64,000 nucleotides of DNA from an uncultured Muribaculum sp. (GCA_910587665.1 CAJUMZ010000014.1:1-64000), one strand, 5' to 3'. Numbered from the stretch's first letter, positions 54,763 to 64,000 are shown. Notes: a model not told the origin generated them from the letters alone. A program made the numbers and translations.

Positions 54763-55359
54763 TCACAGAGATGCAGCCAATAATTCCAGATGCAATATCG
54801 GATAGGGCTTACCTTCTCTGTCGGTATCGCTTGCGCCTATTACTTGAAATCCATGTTTTTGATAAAACTCAAACGCCTTAAAATTATCCCGGTTAACATC
54901 CACTTTCCGTATGCACTTTACCCCAACCGCAAATTTCAGTAGCGACGAACCGTATCCCTTTCCCATTTCATCGGGATGGACAAACAGCATCTCAATATTG
55001 TCAACACTCAGCCCTATAAACGCACACCATTTACCGGCTGCACTTTTTATTGCAAATATATCGACATTGGGCATATACAGAGCAGGAATCCTTTCATGAT
55101 AAAACTCGATATCCTCTTCCGACAAAAAATCATGCGTAGCCTTGACCGATGCAAGCCAAACATCAGTCAATGCCTCATAATCGCAGCATCGCTCTATTTC
55201 TATCGACGGAACAATTTCTGATTTTAAAGCTGCCATATCACTATAGCTAATATTTGAAAGATACCTTTCCGCAAGTTGCTCATCATCAATAAGCAACCCA
55301 CGGCTCTTTAATTTTTCTACCTGTTGATACAGGCTAAGGGGGCATTTCGTATAGTCCAT
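54763..55359 (-). CDS. GNAT-family N-acetyltransferase
   Basis: 198 residues with a GNAT fold in the C-terminal 140: the acetyl-CoA binding loop appears as HPDEMGKGYGSSLLKFA (Q/RxxGxG/A type), followed by VDVNRDNFKAFEFYQKHGFQV. The N-terminal 55 residues form a helical extension. Substrate unknown. It is expressed from its own promoter with a structured leader of the same type as the Abi gene. Confidence 0.88.
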   Translation of the reverse strand: MDYTKCPLSLYQQVEKLKSRGLLIDDEQLAERYLSNISYSDMAALKSEIVPSIEIERCCDYEALTDVWLASVKATHDFLSEEDIEFYHERIPALYMPNVDIFAIKSAAGKWCAFIGLSVDNIEMLFVHPDEMGKGYGSSLLKFAVGVKCIRKVDVNRDNFKAFEFYQKHGFQVIGASDTDREGKPYPILHLELLAASL

Positions 55360-55368
55360 AAACTCGAA

Positions 55369-55410
55369 GACCTCCCCGGGTGCGCTGTTCTACGGGAAGC
55401 GTGGGAGGTC
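55369..55410 (-). promoter_or_regulatory. Structured 5' leader element of the GNAT gene
   Basis: Minus-strand RNA with outer stem GACCUCCC/GGGGAGGUC and a conserved core CGCUUCCCGUAGAACAGCGC, nearly identical to the core at 45217-45256. The outer stem differs from that copy in almost every position but still pairs. It ends nine bases before the start codon. Confidence 0.7.
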
Positions 55411-55420
55411 ATATTAAATG

Positions 55421-55451
55421 CAAATATAGCACTTTATTTTAAATTTACAAT
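55421..55451 (-). promoter_or_regulatory. Promoter of the GNAT gene
   Basis: Minus strand ATTG (55448-55451), 19 bases, TATATTTG (55421-55428); same layout relative to the leader hairpin as at the Abi gene. Confidence 0.7.
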
Positions 55452-55480
55452 GCTTGCATTAAAAGTTTTTTGTATGGATA

Positions 55481-57070
55481 TTATAGGTCGTAGTCGAGCG
55501 ACAGTTGGTCGACGTAGAGTATCGCGCCGGTACCGCCGGTGAAATAATCGCCATATTTTGAAGCGGCGCAGGTAATCAGCAGGTATGCAGGCACCCGGTC
55601 GGTAGCGCGATAGTCAAGCCTGATCACAAATTCCTCATAACCGTTGGTATTGCTTCCGCGTATCAGCTCGCCATATGCGATCACGGAGGGCGAAGAAGCG
55701 TCAAACAGTTGCCTGTTACGCGGGTTGGTGCGGACCTCAAATGGTGCAGTCCAGTCAGTAAGAGCTATGTAGATATGGCATGAATCCGGTTTACCTTTTA
55801 GATCGGAAAGCTCAGAGGAGGCATAGTTGATCGGGGCAGTCGTATATTGATAATAGCCTTTTAATTTTGTGGGCCGCTGCTGCCACGGTCGGCCGAAGTC
55901 AAGTATACCGTTGGTGCCATCTACTTTACGGAACGATCCTGTGTATATTGATCCGGCAGCAAGCTTGCCGATACCTGCTATTCCGACAAAACGGCTCTCG
56001 AGCATGGCAGATTGCCCGCTACCGGTAGGGGTATGGTCGGAAGGCTGCACATTGCTCTCCCCGAGAGTAGCCGCTCCGGTATTGCCCGTGTCCCAAAAAC
56101 GCTCGCCGTTTTCATCCCATGGACACCAAACTTTTCCGTTAAGCCACCATTGGTCAAACGAGCCGTCGGGCAAAATACGCGTTGATTCGGTAGTGACAGT
56201 CATTTCGTTGCCGACATCCTCGCCACTCACCGCCACGACAACATACTGGGTCAGCGGCTCCAGATGAGCTATTGCGGCGGAGAAAGCGCCTCCGTTATTA
56301 ACCACGTCGGCTGCATTGACCGTAGACCACTCCTCGCTGTCGGCACGACGGTAGCGGAATGTGTTTTCTCCATCGGCGGGTCCGTCACCATAAACCCATA
56401 TCACCTGTGCCCACGCATCGGCACGCGTTGTCATCACTACAAGCTCGCTCTTCTCGGCATATATAGTCCACACCTCCGTGCGCCCCCAACAGGTCACAGC
56501 CACATCCAGCGGCTTTGACAGGTCAATAACACCCGGCTGCAGGTCAGGCACCATATTGGAGATCCCGGCAGGGGCAAGCTTCACGGCGGTGAGTTTTAGC
56601 TGCGATAGATCAGCAGTCTCAGGCACCCTCAGCATCACCCTCTTTCCGATGTCGTCAATGACACTCTCGCCTATCTGGCCCTCCACGCGAAACCACCTTT
56701 CGATCGTCTGTTCCGCGCTCACAACCCACTCATAATCCTGATACCGGCTCACATTCACCACAATCGGGCGAGAGAGGTCATGTACACCTACGGCAAGATT
56801 AGGCGAAGCCGTAGCCTCGGGTGTTATATCGAACACACTGAAGTTTACCGCACGTATATCCACAAGTTCGCTCAGGTACAATGTAACAGTAAGATTGGCG
56901 GAATCTATGACCGCTGCCTTGCTCTCTCCCGCAGCCTCGATTGCAAGGATATTCTGCTGAATGCGGGGATAAGGAAGGTCATTTTTTATACAGCCGGCAG
57001 CAACGGCAGTCAATACCATGCAGCAAAGCGCTCTCAAGACAATATGTAACGGACTTTTAGACATTGGCAC
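55481..57070 (-). CDS. PCMD-domain surface lipoprotein
   Basis: Lipoprotein signal (VLTAVAAGCIKN; Cys about residue 27), several beta modules (about 30-290), and a C-terminal PCMD (putative carbohydrate metabolism) jelly-roll of about 230 residues starting DGSFDQWWLNGKVWCPWDE and ending GTGAILYVDQLSLDYDL. The C-terminal domain is clearly paralogous to that of the 58787-60997 gene (shared DGTNG[IV]L.FGR, EVRTNP...LFD, ASKYGDYF). It is the last gene of the operon. A carbohydrate-binding role is inference. Confidence 0.85.
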   Translation of the reverse strand: MPMSKSPLHIVLRALCCMVLTAVAAGCIKNDLPYPRIQQNILAIEAAGESKAAVIDSANLTVTLYLSELVDIRAVNFSVFDITPEATASPNLAVGVHDLSRPIVVNVSRYQDYEWVVSAEQTIERWFRVEGQIGESVIDDIGKRVMLRVPETADLSQLKLTAVKLAPAGISNMVPDLQPGVIDLSKPLDVAVTCWGRTEVWTIYAEKSELVVMTTRADAWAQVIWVYGDGPADGENTFRYRRADSEEWSTVNAADVVNNGGAFSAAIAHLEPLTQYVVVAVSGEDVGNEMTVTTESTRILPDGSFDQWWLNGKVWCPWDENGERFWDTGNTGAATLGESNVQPSDHTPTGSGQSAMLESRFVGIAGIGKLAAGSIYTGSFRKVDGTNGILDFGRPWQQRPTKLKGYYQYTTAPINYASSELSDLKGKPDSCHIYIALTDWTAPFEVRTNPRNRQLFDASSPSVIAYGELIRGSNTNGYEEFVIRLDYRATDRVPAYLLITCAASKYGDYFTGGTGAILYVDQLSLDYDL

Positions 57071-57083
57071 TCCAAGGATGGCA

Positions 57084-57995
57084 TCAGAAATGGGCTTCTA
57101 TGCCGAAATTTAGATTAAATATGTTAAACCTGAAATTTGCGCCCGACGTAAACCGGCTGCCGAGAGGCTCACCGTCGACCGCCTGCTTCTCACTCCTCAT
57201 GTGGAAGCCAAACACACCGAAAGACAGGTTAAACGATACATTTTTGATAATAAATACATTCACGCCCGGCATGAAGTTAAGTTCAAGCTTGGTCACGTCG
57301 GTGTGGGTTGTCTTGGGCTTCCCGTCATAAGGGCGCGTAAAATCACTGTTACCCGACCCTATCACAAGATCGACCTCATTGAACACGCCGAATCGCCCCT
57401 GTCGCGCGATACCGAAATATTGCCTCAACGCGATTGCTGCGGAATAGCTCTTGCTCTTATACTCAATATCGTGAAGGTTGAAGTTCATATCCTCGTCTAT
57501 GTCAATCTTAAACGAGTCGATTGAACCCTTTGACGCCGAATAACCTATTTTCAGACCGAGAGAAAGGTTGTTTCGAAGGAAATATGCCACATAAGGATTG
57601 ACCGAAAACATATGTCCCCCCAGGTCTATGTCATCGAGCAGGTCAAGCACCTCCAGATCCTTGGTCGAAAACTCGCCATAAGACACGGTAAGACCGACCG
57701 CCCACGATCCCTTGGGGATAAATAGATAATTGGACAACCCGCGGTCAAAACGCCCGAGATTCTTACTTTTAAGCACCATCGGAATCGTATCGCCCTTGTG
57801 GATAACCTTCTCGTCAAGTCCCGGCTCTCCCCTCAGCACATTCCTCACCTTTGAGGTCATTGAGTCGGGTACCCACATAAACCGGCCGCCAATCATCCTC
57901 GACAGCGAGTCAACCGGGAGGTCGGCATGCGCCTCCGGAATTACCGTCCATCCTATCGACAACACAATAAGTAAGTGAAGTATTCTCTTTATCAT
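57084..57995 (-). CDS. Probable outer-membrane beta-barrel protein, paralog 1
   Basis: Signal peptide (about 1-24) followed by alternating beta strands ending in an aromatic residue (FNLNFGIEAHF), typical of an outer-membrane barrel. It is paralogous to the next gene upstream: both contain F[IV]PKG.W..G..VSY, an R.YF.....RFG.FNEV.L strand and a GVFGF/GVLGF.M motif. Function unknown. It lies 13 bases from the PCMD gene in the same operon. Confidence 0.75.
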   Translation of the reverse strand: MIKRILHLLIVLSIGWTVIPEAHADLPVDSLSRMIGGRFMWVPDSMTSKVRNVLRGEPGLDEKVIHKGDTIPMVLKSKNLGRFDRGLSNYLFIPKGSWAVGLTVSYGEFSTKDLEVLDLLDDIDLGGHMFSVNPYVAYFLRNNLSLGLKIGYSASKGSIDSFKIDIDEDMNFNLHDIEYKSKSYSAAIALRQYFGIARQGRFGVFNEVDLVIGSGNSDFTRPYDGKPKTTHTDVTKLELNFMPGVNVFIIKNVSFNLSFGVFGFHMRSEKQAVDGEPLGSRFTSGANFRFNIFNLNFGIEAHF

Positions 57996-57998
57996 AGC

Positions 57999-58790
57999 CT
58001 ATAGATAGAATGTGACTCCAAACGATATGGAAAACAGATTAATCCTGAAGTTAGCCGATTTAGACGTGCGCGACGACTCATATATCTGGTCGGCATAGGT
58101 ATGGGTATCGGTCATTTTGAAACCGAGCACACCCACATTCACCTCAATGGCAGAATAGTCGTTGAGAAATATGCACAAACCAGGCGACAGACCTATTTCA
58201 GCTGAAAAATTGCGTTCATAATATCCGGAAAGTGTCGTACCCACACCGGTTGTCAGCTTTGTCTGTCCACCGCCGAGCTGAAGCTGCACCTCATTAAAAA
58301 AACCGAAACGCTTCGACTTGCCGAACGAGAAATAATTGCGCATCATTATCGTGCCATAATAGTTATGGCTCAACCGATAAAGATGGTCAAAAGTATATCC
58401 CGTCTCCGGATCAAGCACTATATCGGCATTTTCAAGCTTGGTAAGCGACCGCGTGTATGCGAAACGGCCCCCGAGTGCAAGATCATTCTTGACGGCAAAC
58501 ATCAGCATAGGCGACACCTTGAATGTATAGGTGTCGCCTGAAAGATCCTCAATTATGAGAAACTGATATTTATCTTGATTGCTCTGCTGATAAGACACCG
58601 ACACACCTGTGATCCACTGTCCCTTCGGGACAAACACCACCGATTCCTCATCGCGCTGAAATTCAGTCAGCGTCACTTCCTCCTCGTCGGGCGCCATGTC
58701 GTCAAACACCTGTGCCTTCAACGGCAATGTCGCCAACAAGAGTGACAGGATCACAAATATACGGCTCATCCAGTCAGATCCTGATATCAA
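57999..58790 (-). CDS. Probable outer-membrane beta-barrel protein, paralog 2
   Basis: 263 residues with a signal peptide (about 1-26, ending LPLKAQ) and barrel-like strands ending SISFGVTFYL. Paralog of the 57084-57995 protein, lacking its extra N-terminal 40 residues; the two genes are three bases apart, a tandem duplication. The start overlaps the stop of the upstream DUF4493/PCMD gene by four bases. Confidence 0.75.
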   Translation of the reverse strand: MISGSDWMSRIFVILSLLLATLPLKAQVFDDMAPDEEEVTLTEFQRDEESVVFVPKGQWITGVSVSYQQSNQDKYQFLIIEDLSGDTYTFKVSPMLMFAVKNDLALGGRFAYTRSLTKLENADIVLDPETGYTFDHLYRLSHNYYGTIMMRNYFSFGKSKRFGFFNEVQLQLGGGQTKLTTGVGTTLSGYYERNFSAEIGLSPGLCIFLNDYSAIEVNVGVLGFKMTDTHTYADQIYESSRTSKSANFRINLFSISFGVTFYL

Positions 58791-60997
58791 TAGACAAGTT
58801 CAAAATCGTCAAGATACATCACACTGCCCGCCGCACCGGAGAAGTAGTCGCCATATTTTGATGCCGACACGACAATCACGAGATGGGTGGGCTTTGTTGT
58901 CTTCGCACGGTTGTTGTATTCGAGAGGTATCTCCACTTCCTGCAACGCGCCGTCAGGACCAAAGTCACTTTCCCATGTCACTTGACCATAGGCAAGCACC
59001 TCACTGCCATCTTTGTCAAACAGCTTACGATCTCCGGGATTAGTACGTATTTCTACCGCTTCCGTAGTAAGGGCCACATATATCTGGGCATGATCGTTTC
59101 CGCCTGCAAACCCTGAAGGCACATAGCCTTCTTCGCCTTTCTTTACAGTCACTTTATTTCCGGGACGATAGTTTGCCTTAACCTTGAGCGCAGCAGGATG
59201 ACTTCCATTATAGTGGCGACCAAACGAAAGCACACCGTTTGTGCCATCGGTCCTCACATACTCACCGACAAATATATTACCTGCAGCAAGTACACCCAAA
59301 GCCGATTTCGATTCAAGACGGGCAGAGGAACTACCTGAAGAAATCATATCACCGGATTTATCGGTCAACGTCATATTTGCCGTTGCCGCGCCCTCGTTAC
59401 CGGAACACCAGAAAGAAGCAGATTTGTCACCCACACCCCAAGGCAAGGTGACTGTCTTAGTACCAAGCATGGTTTTCGCACTATACGTACTCCAATCCTC
59501 AAAGCTTGCATTAGGAATGACAAATGCTTCATCGGTCGTGAAATATTTTGACTCTGAGACAAACTCACCTACCATAGCCTGATACTCATAGCGAGTACCG
59601 GTACTTAGTCCGCTAAGATTAAATGTCATTATGTCGCCCGAAAGAGTGCCTTCAGCATTCTGCCAATCGCCGGTACCGGCAACACAATAGCGGAGGACAG
59701 GAGTACCTGCGTCAGGAGTAACAACCCGCAACGTTACGGTAGCTTTTGTCCCTGTAACGGCGAGGAAATTGGCGGCATCTATATCGTTTAATACGATAGG
59801 ATCCTTGATCACGATAGCACTCTCGGTATTGGCAATACTGAACTCCTGCCTTACTATATTATCTCCCTTGTCGACAGCCACCACGGGCACAACAATCGGC
59901 TCATCGGACTTGGGCAAAGAATTAAGCCACTTGCCACGGAAATTTACGTGATACAGATGCACGCCTGTCGAGGCATCCACAATCTCGCTCATGTCGATTC
60001 CACGTATGGCAAGGTCATCCTTGACACCTTGGCTCATCTTCATAAAATCGACATTTTCAGCTTCATTTGAGGCACGCGACAGTGTGCCTGAAGGGAGGGA
60101 AAGCACAAGGTTTTTCAAAGCACCATAGGAAGCTACCGAAACCACCTCGTCGCCAAAATTACCCTCAAGATTGACAACCTGGTTTTCAGTGCCGACAATG
60201 CTTGGAGCGCCCTCGATTATGATCTCATCCTCAATAAGCTCGACATCCTCAACCTCGATGGTTATGAATGCGCCGCCATCGGTACTTGTATCCGCACCAT
60301 ATTTGAATGACAGGCGGTATTCATGGGCCGGCTTGACATTGTCGATTGTACCGTTATACGTGTAGCTGCCACCATCCTTGTCATTAGCCTTTATCTCATA
60401 GCGCAGACCGGTCTGGTTGACAGGCATCATGAAATAACCCTTTGCATAATTGTCAACCTCTGTCTTGCCATATACAAGAGTCTTGTTGGTGTCACCGATA
60501 CCGAATGTTATGGAATAATCGTCGGCAATCAACGCATCATCCACGCTGTTACGGTCGACCGAAACGACAACATTGGCGATCTTGCATACAATCTGCACTT
60601 CGGGATTAGGCTGCGACGAGCTGACATCAAAAGGAGCAAGCCCCTTGTAATATTTCTTGTCCCAACCTGCGGGGACTGAATCACCGGCATAAGCCTCGGC
60701 ACGGTATGCACCATAGCGAAGCGCCACACGTTCCGGCACATTGCTTACCCCCGACCACTTGTGGAGTACATTGCCATAGCCCTCGCCGGTAGTTATGTAT
60801 ACCTTGCAGCTTTCGGCAAGCGCCTCCGTATCTGCAGGGTCATCGGCGCGCGACAACCTGTCGTTGAGCACCACACGCATCTTGACAGCACCCTCGCCCT
60901 CTCCTGTAAACGGAGTGTCGACGGCACATGAGCCGAGTACACCGGAAAGCGATGCGCTCAAGGCTATCAATGATATAATGGTTATGTTGGTTTTCAT
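58787..60997 (-). CDS. DUF4493 and PCMD-domain surface lipoprotein
   Basis: 736 residues: lipoprotein signal (SGVLGSCAVD; Cys about residue 24), an N-terminal DUF4493 domain (about 35-260; VALRYGAYRAEAYAGDSVPAG), beta modules, and a C-terminal PCMD jelly-roll (about 495-736; PNASFEDWSTYS ... ASKYGDYFSGAAGSVMYLDD). This domain pairing is known from Bacteroidales surface proteins, where a glycan-related function is suspected. It is cotranscribed with the two barrel-like proteins. Confidence 0.85.
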   Translation of the reverse strand: MKTNITIISLIALSASLSGVLGSCAVDTPFTGEGEGAVKMRVVLNDRLSRADDPADTEALAESCKVYITTGEGYGNVLHKWSGVSNVPERVALRYGAYRAEAYAGDSVPAGWDKKYYKGLAPFDVSSSQPNPEVQIVCKIANVVVSVDRNSVDDALIADDYSITFGIGDTNKTLVYGKTEVDNYAKGYFMMPVNQTGLRYEIKANDKDGGSYTYNGTIDNVKPAHEYRLSFKYGADTSTDGGAFITIEVEDVELIEDEIIIEGAPSIVGTENQVVNLEGNFGDEVVSVASYGALKNLVLSLPSGTLSRASNEAENVDFMKMSQGVKDDLAIRGIDMSEIVDASTGVHLYHVNFRGKWLNSLPKSDEPIVVPVVAVDKGDNIVRQEFSIANTESAIVIKDPIVLNDIDAANFLAVTGTKATVTLRVVTPDAGTPVLRYCVAGTGDWQNAEGTLSGDIMTFNLSGLSTGTRYEYQAMVGEFVSESKYFTTDEAFVIPNASFEDWSTYSAKTMLGTKTVTLPWGVGDKSASFWCSGNEGAATANMTLTDKSGDMISSGSSSARLESKSALGVLAAGNIFVGEYVRTDGTNGVLSFGRHYNGSHPAALKVKANYRPGNKVTVKKGEEGYVPSGFAGGNDHAQIYVALTTEAVEIRTNPGDRKLFDKDGSEVLAYGQVTWESDFGPDGALQEVEIPLEYNNRAKTTKPTHLVIVVSASKYGDYFSGAAGSVMYLDDFELVY

Positions 60998-61006
60998 CGC
61001 TATATG

Positions 61007-62299
61007 TTATTTGAGACGGAGAGGAAGAGTTTGGGTGACACTACCCGAGGCATCCTGCACCTTTAGTACAAATTTATGGTCGGCAGCCCCGAGCATCTGC
61101 AACATAGGCATAAATCCGGTAAGGTCAAACACCGCGGTCTTTGCATTAAGGTAAGAGGGATTATCCTCAGGGAGCAATCCCAATCCTATGAGAGCATCCT
61201 TGTTTGATCCCGGATTACACATGTCAAGGGGAGTAGACAATCCTACATCCTCAACATTCAAGACATCAGAGACAATTTCGGCGGTGAAGCCCTGTATACC
61301 CGTAGCACTGGTGATGGTAACGACACAGGTCATACCGTCAGTCACTTCAATCCAATCGCTCTCTTTAACAGCGTCGGCATCACCATCGACAAGCTTTATA
61401 CCTTTAGAAGGAGTGCATACCGGTCCCTCCGTGGCAGGAGGAGTCGGAACATCAGGATTTTCATCATCCTCACCACCCTTGTTGCGGTCATCCTCAAGAT
61501 ATTCGTCATCACCGCCGGCATCAAGATTTGTGCCGTCGTTCACATCGGTGATTTCCACCTTTGCATCAACATGTATGCCTCCATTTGGATCAATTTTGCC
61601 GTCACCGACGATCTGAGCAGCCTTATAAACAAACAATATATGATAATGAGTGCCGGGCTTTACGTCATTATACTGCTTGCTTGCATTAGCCTCCTGCCCG
61701 TTGACTTCTCCGAGGAAGTTGGCAACCATAGTATTTGCAGCCTTGAAGAAGCCTTTGCGGCTTTCATTCTTGGAGAACGAAAGGACCGTGTTTGCCCCGA
61801 CGGTGACATCGACTTTCGACTCCGCCGACATAAGCATCTTCAACTCGTCGTTGAACTCGACCGAGACTTTCACATTGGCAAGCTTACACTTTATAGGCTT
61901 CTCAACCGTGGCAATCTTTTTTGCCGTCACAGTGAGCGGGTCAGACACCGATCCGAAATAATATGGGGCATCCCAGTCGGCATCCACTTCCTTGCCGTAA
62001 TACGCTTCGACGCGATATAATCCGGCAGGGAGCGACACCACTTCGGGCATCTCGCTATATTTGTATTCGACGTAAGGAATCTGCTCCGAGTTTTTGCGGA
62101 ATGCCACGGTGAAGTCGGCAAGGTTGACATCGGTGCCGGCACGCGACTGCAGATCCTCGTTGATAAACTCAAGCAAAAGATTTGAGGTCATCACCTGTCC
62201 CATCGTCTCTTCCTCGCCTGAAAACGGCGCTTCCTTACTACATGACTGCGACATGAAAAGACTCGCAGTACACATTAATATATATATAAGCTTTTTCAT
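61007..62299 (-). CDS. DUF4493-domain surface lipoprotein
   Basis: 430 residues with lipobox SLFMSQSCSKEAPF (Cys about residue 20), a DUF4493 domain (about 30-240; VVSLPAGLYRVEAYYGKEVDAD), an acidic Asp/Glu/Pro linker (about 265-295) and a C-terminal beta module. It shares the DUF4493 domain with the 58787 gene but lacks the PCMD domain. Nine bases separate it from the next operon gene. Confidence 0.82.
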   Translation of the reverse strand: MKKLIYILMCTASLFMSQSCSKEAPFSGEEETMGQVMTSNLLLEFINEDLQSRAGTDVNLADFTVAFRKNSEQIPYVEYKYSEMPEVVSLPAGLYRVEAYYGKEVDADWDAPYYFGSVSDPLTVTAKKIATVEKPIKCKLANVKVSVEFNDELKMLMSAESKVDVTVGANTVLSFSKNESRKGFFKAANTMVANFLGEVNGQEANASKQYNDVKPGTHYHILFVYKAAQIVGDGKIDPNGGIHVDAKVEITDVNDGTNLDAGGDDEYLEDDRNKGGEDDENPDVPTPPATEGPVCTPSKGIKLVDGDADAVKESDWIEVTDGMTCVVTITSATGIQGFTAEIVSDVLNVEDVGLSTPLDMCNPGSNKDALIGLGLLPEDNPSYLNAKTAVFDLTGFMPMLQMLGAADHKFVLKVQDASGSVTQTLPLRLK

Positions 62300-62306
62300 T
62301 GTCAGT

Positions 62307-64000
62307 TTATTTGTCGTAATGAAGTTTCACATTGTAAATCGTCAAAACAGAGCCAATAGCTACAGACTTATACTTATTAGCATCAAAAGTCTCATTTCTA
62401 AGTCCACCACCATCGTTAAGATCATTTCCCGTAGGTACATTTACCTGCGGATAAGTTCTATCAGATGAGAGGAATTTAATCTTAATTTTATCAGCCTTAG
62501 CACCAAAACCATATTCAGGCAAACTTATCACTTTATCGACCTTTGATTCCGAAGAACCAAGATCGGCAATACCGGAAGAAATAATATTACCTGAATTGTC
62601 AAGAATTTCAATTGCTACCTTGGCTTTTTCTCCTGACATTCCAGAATAGGTATATTGAAAAGACATTGATGACGGGCGAGAAGAATGGGCTATGCCTTCA
62701 TTTCTAACCTCTCCACTTGCCGTAAAGCTATAACTGCCAAGGAAAAGTTCACCTGCCGCCTTATCTTCATCCTTAAATGTAGGAACATTTGTACAATAAT
62801 GAGTTGTACTTGTAAATTTACCTGTTCTAGCCGGCTCTACCCCATCAAGGTCAAACGCCACACTTCTGATAACGCAACCATTATTTTCGACATAAGTTGA
62901 CGGCACCCTGAACCAGGTATTATTTGTTGCCAGACTTGAGCATGTCTTACTATTTATTGAAGCCCAACCATCAGCCTCATTACGTTTAATTGACGACTTA
63001 TTGTGATATGCAATCGCACCACATAGCCAATCTCCGCCAACCTTCACGTCAGACATGTTGATTGTTTCGTGTACTTGCGAGAAGTCGCCGTTAGGCACGT
63101 CGGTGGCAGCCTCGGTAGAGAATTTGGGCGAATATACACCATCTCTTACAAATATCGAATATTCCTTGCCCGGGGTAAGACCTGAGTAGACAAACCATTT
63201 GTTTGCAGCATCATATTCGGGGACTATCGCCGAGGAGGCATCCTTTATTTCAAGCCAGCTTTTTTCCTTGACAATATCGATGAACGCGTCGGAAAATCCG
63301 TCAACCTTCACATAGGCGGTCTTAGTGTAAGCGTCATATGCAAAAGTCGGGTCAGCCCATGCCACATCAACATTTACCGTCTCGCGCTCCCTGCCATTAT
63401 AATAAAGGGTCACAGGCTGTGAGGCACGGCGGTCAACCGGCAGCCGGAGAGTGTACACATAATTGTCGCCACCCTTGTCGACCGGAGATCCTGCGACACA
63501 CGGCACATCCATGCCCCTTTCGTCAACAGTCTTGAACGATACCAGCGAAAGGTCGCCTCCATCGTAGCTGACATTCAGTTCGACCTCCTCGCGGTCATAC
63601 TGACGCACGGGAGAGTTGGTAGCCTTGAGGGTTACGGGAATTGTGGTGAACGTAAGGGAGACAGGCTCGCTTACGCGGGTCTTGGCATCCTTTACTATGA
63701 GCGAGATCTCATGAGAGCCCTCGGGAAGGCGGTTGATAAATCCGGTAACATCGACCATCGCGAGCTTGTCGGTGTTATTGAACAGACCGACAGCGGTTAT
63801 ACCCTCAGCCTTAAGCTTTTCCTGAAGAGAAGCATCGGCCTTAAAAAGGTTGACCGATGTACCAAACGAGGGCGCATAAGGAGATTCAGTGCCTGAAGAG
63901 GTTACCGAAAGGAGCACCTCGGCAATCTTGCCTTCGGCTGAAATGTTGAACCGCAGAGGATCTCCGCTGTAAGAGCCGACCTTTGCCGAGATAGTCTCAC
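62307..64000 (-). CDS. Surface protein of the DUF4493/PCMD type, 5' end beyond the window
   Basis: The frame is open to the right edge of the window, so the protein is N-terminally truncated here; the visible 563 or so residues comprise repeated beta modules (PVSLTFTTIPVTLKA) and a C-terminal jelly-roll (about the last 260 residues) resembling the PCMD-type domains of the operon's other lipoproteins. It is followed after seven bases by the DUF4493 lipoprotein gene and is the first visible gene of the operon. Confidence 0.75.
   Translation of the reverse strand, partial: ETISAKVGSYSGDPLRFNISAEGKIAEVLLSVTSSGTESPYAPSFGTSVNLFKADASLQEKLKAEGITAVGLFNNTDKLAMVDVTGFINRLPEGSHEISLIVKDAKTRVSEPVSLTFTTIPVTLKATNSPVRQYDREEVELNVSYDGGDLSLVSFKTVDERGMDVPCVAGSPVDKGGDNYVYTLRLPVDRRASQPVTLYYNGRERETVNVDVAWADPTFAYDAYTKTAYVKVDGFSDAFIDIVKEKSWLEIKDASSAIVPEYDAANKWFVYSGLTPGKEYSIFVRDGVYSPKFSTEAATDVPNGDFSQVHETINMSDVKVGGDWLCGAIAYHNKSSIKRNEADGWASINSKTCSSLATNNTWFRVPSTYVENNGCVIRSVAFDLDGVEPARTGKFTSTTHYCTNVPTFKDEDKAAGELFLGSYSFTASGEVRNEGIAHSSRPSSMSFQYTYSGMSGEKAKVAIEILDNSGNIISSGIADLGSSESKVDKVISLPEYGFGAKADKIKIKFLSSDRTYPQVNVPTGNDLNDGGGLRNETFDANKYKSVAIGSVLTIYNVKLHYDK

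Overview
This window reads as a chromosome segment of a gut-type Bacteroidales bacterium, possibly Muribaculaceae (an inference). The support is the TTTG-N19-TAnnTTTG promoter form seen repeatedly, a fused aspartokinase/homoserine dehydrogenase beside apgM and thrC, an EF-G2 paralog, DUF4493/PCMD surface lipoproteins, a Wzi-like protein, a possible type IX secretion C-terminal domain, and little use of Shine-Dalgarno sites. Most of the window is core housekeeping DNA of moderate GC, interrupted by AT-rich accessory blocks.

Region by region. 0-4.3 kb: a TPR/AraC-type regulator diverges from a large secreted adhesin-like protein, with a perfect 46-bp palindrome between their promoters. 4.3-14.7 kb: gpmI, an ECF sigma factor with a membrane partner, an SPFH/NfeD pair, an agmatine-to-putrescine operon (aguA-aguB with a small coupled gene), a DUF4136-like lipoprotein, prfA, a two-repeat membrane protein and pyrF. 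14.9-22.4 kb: a TPR sensor kinase with a LytTR response regulator, then pgk, a THUMP-like methyltransferase, smpB with a membrane protein, and a DUF5606-like protein. 22.4-31.8 kb (minus strand): lon and the threonine operon thrA-apgM-thrC, preceded by a small lipoprotein and a Wzi-like outer membrane protein. 32-33.5 kb: a second ECF sigma module.

33.5-38.8 kb is an AT-rich island holding a five-gene class I lanthipeptide operon: two unusually long precursors with 21 Cys each, LanC, and a dehydratase split into separate glutamylation and elimination proteins. No transporter or leader protease is visible. This is the strongest candidate for an undescribed system.

39-47 kb: a large MG2/TonB-plug-like surface protein, EF-G2 lacking the catalytic His, then an accessory patch with a frameshifted Abi_2 gene, a truncated ISAs1-type transposase and an HNH endonuclease, ending at tRNA-Glu(CTC). 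47-53.3 kb: rfbD-prfC and the nusB-yajC-ybbR-coaE block. 53.4-64 kb: a retropepsin-like protease, a GNAT acetyltransferase, and a six-gene or longer operon of DUF4493/PCMD lipoproteins with two paralogous barrel-like proteins, running off the right edge. The Abi and GNAT genes, 10 kb apart and unrelated, share the same promoter layout and a hairpin leader with a conserved core and a covarying outer stem, which I do not recognise as a known RNA family.
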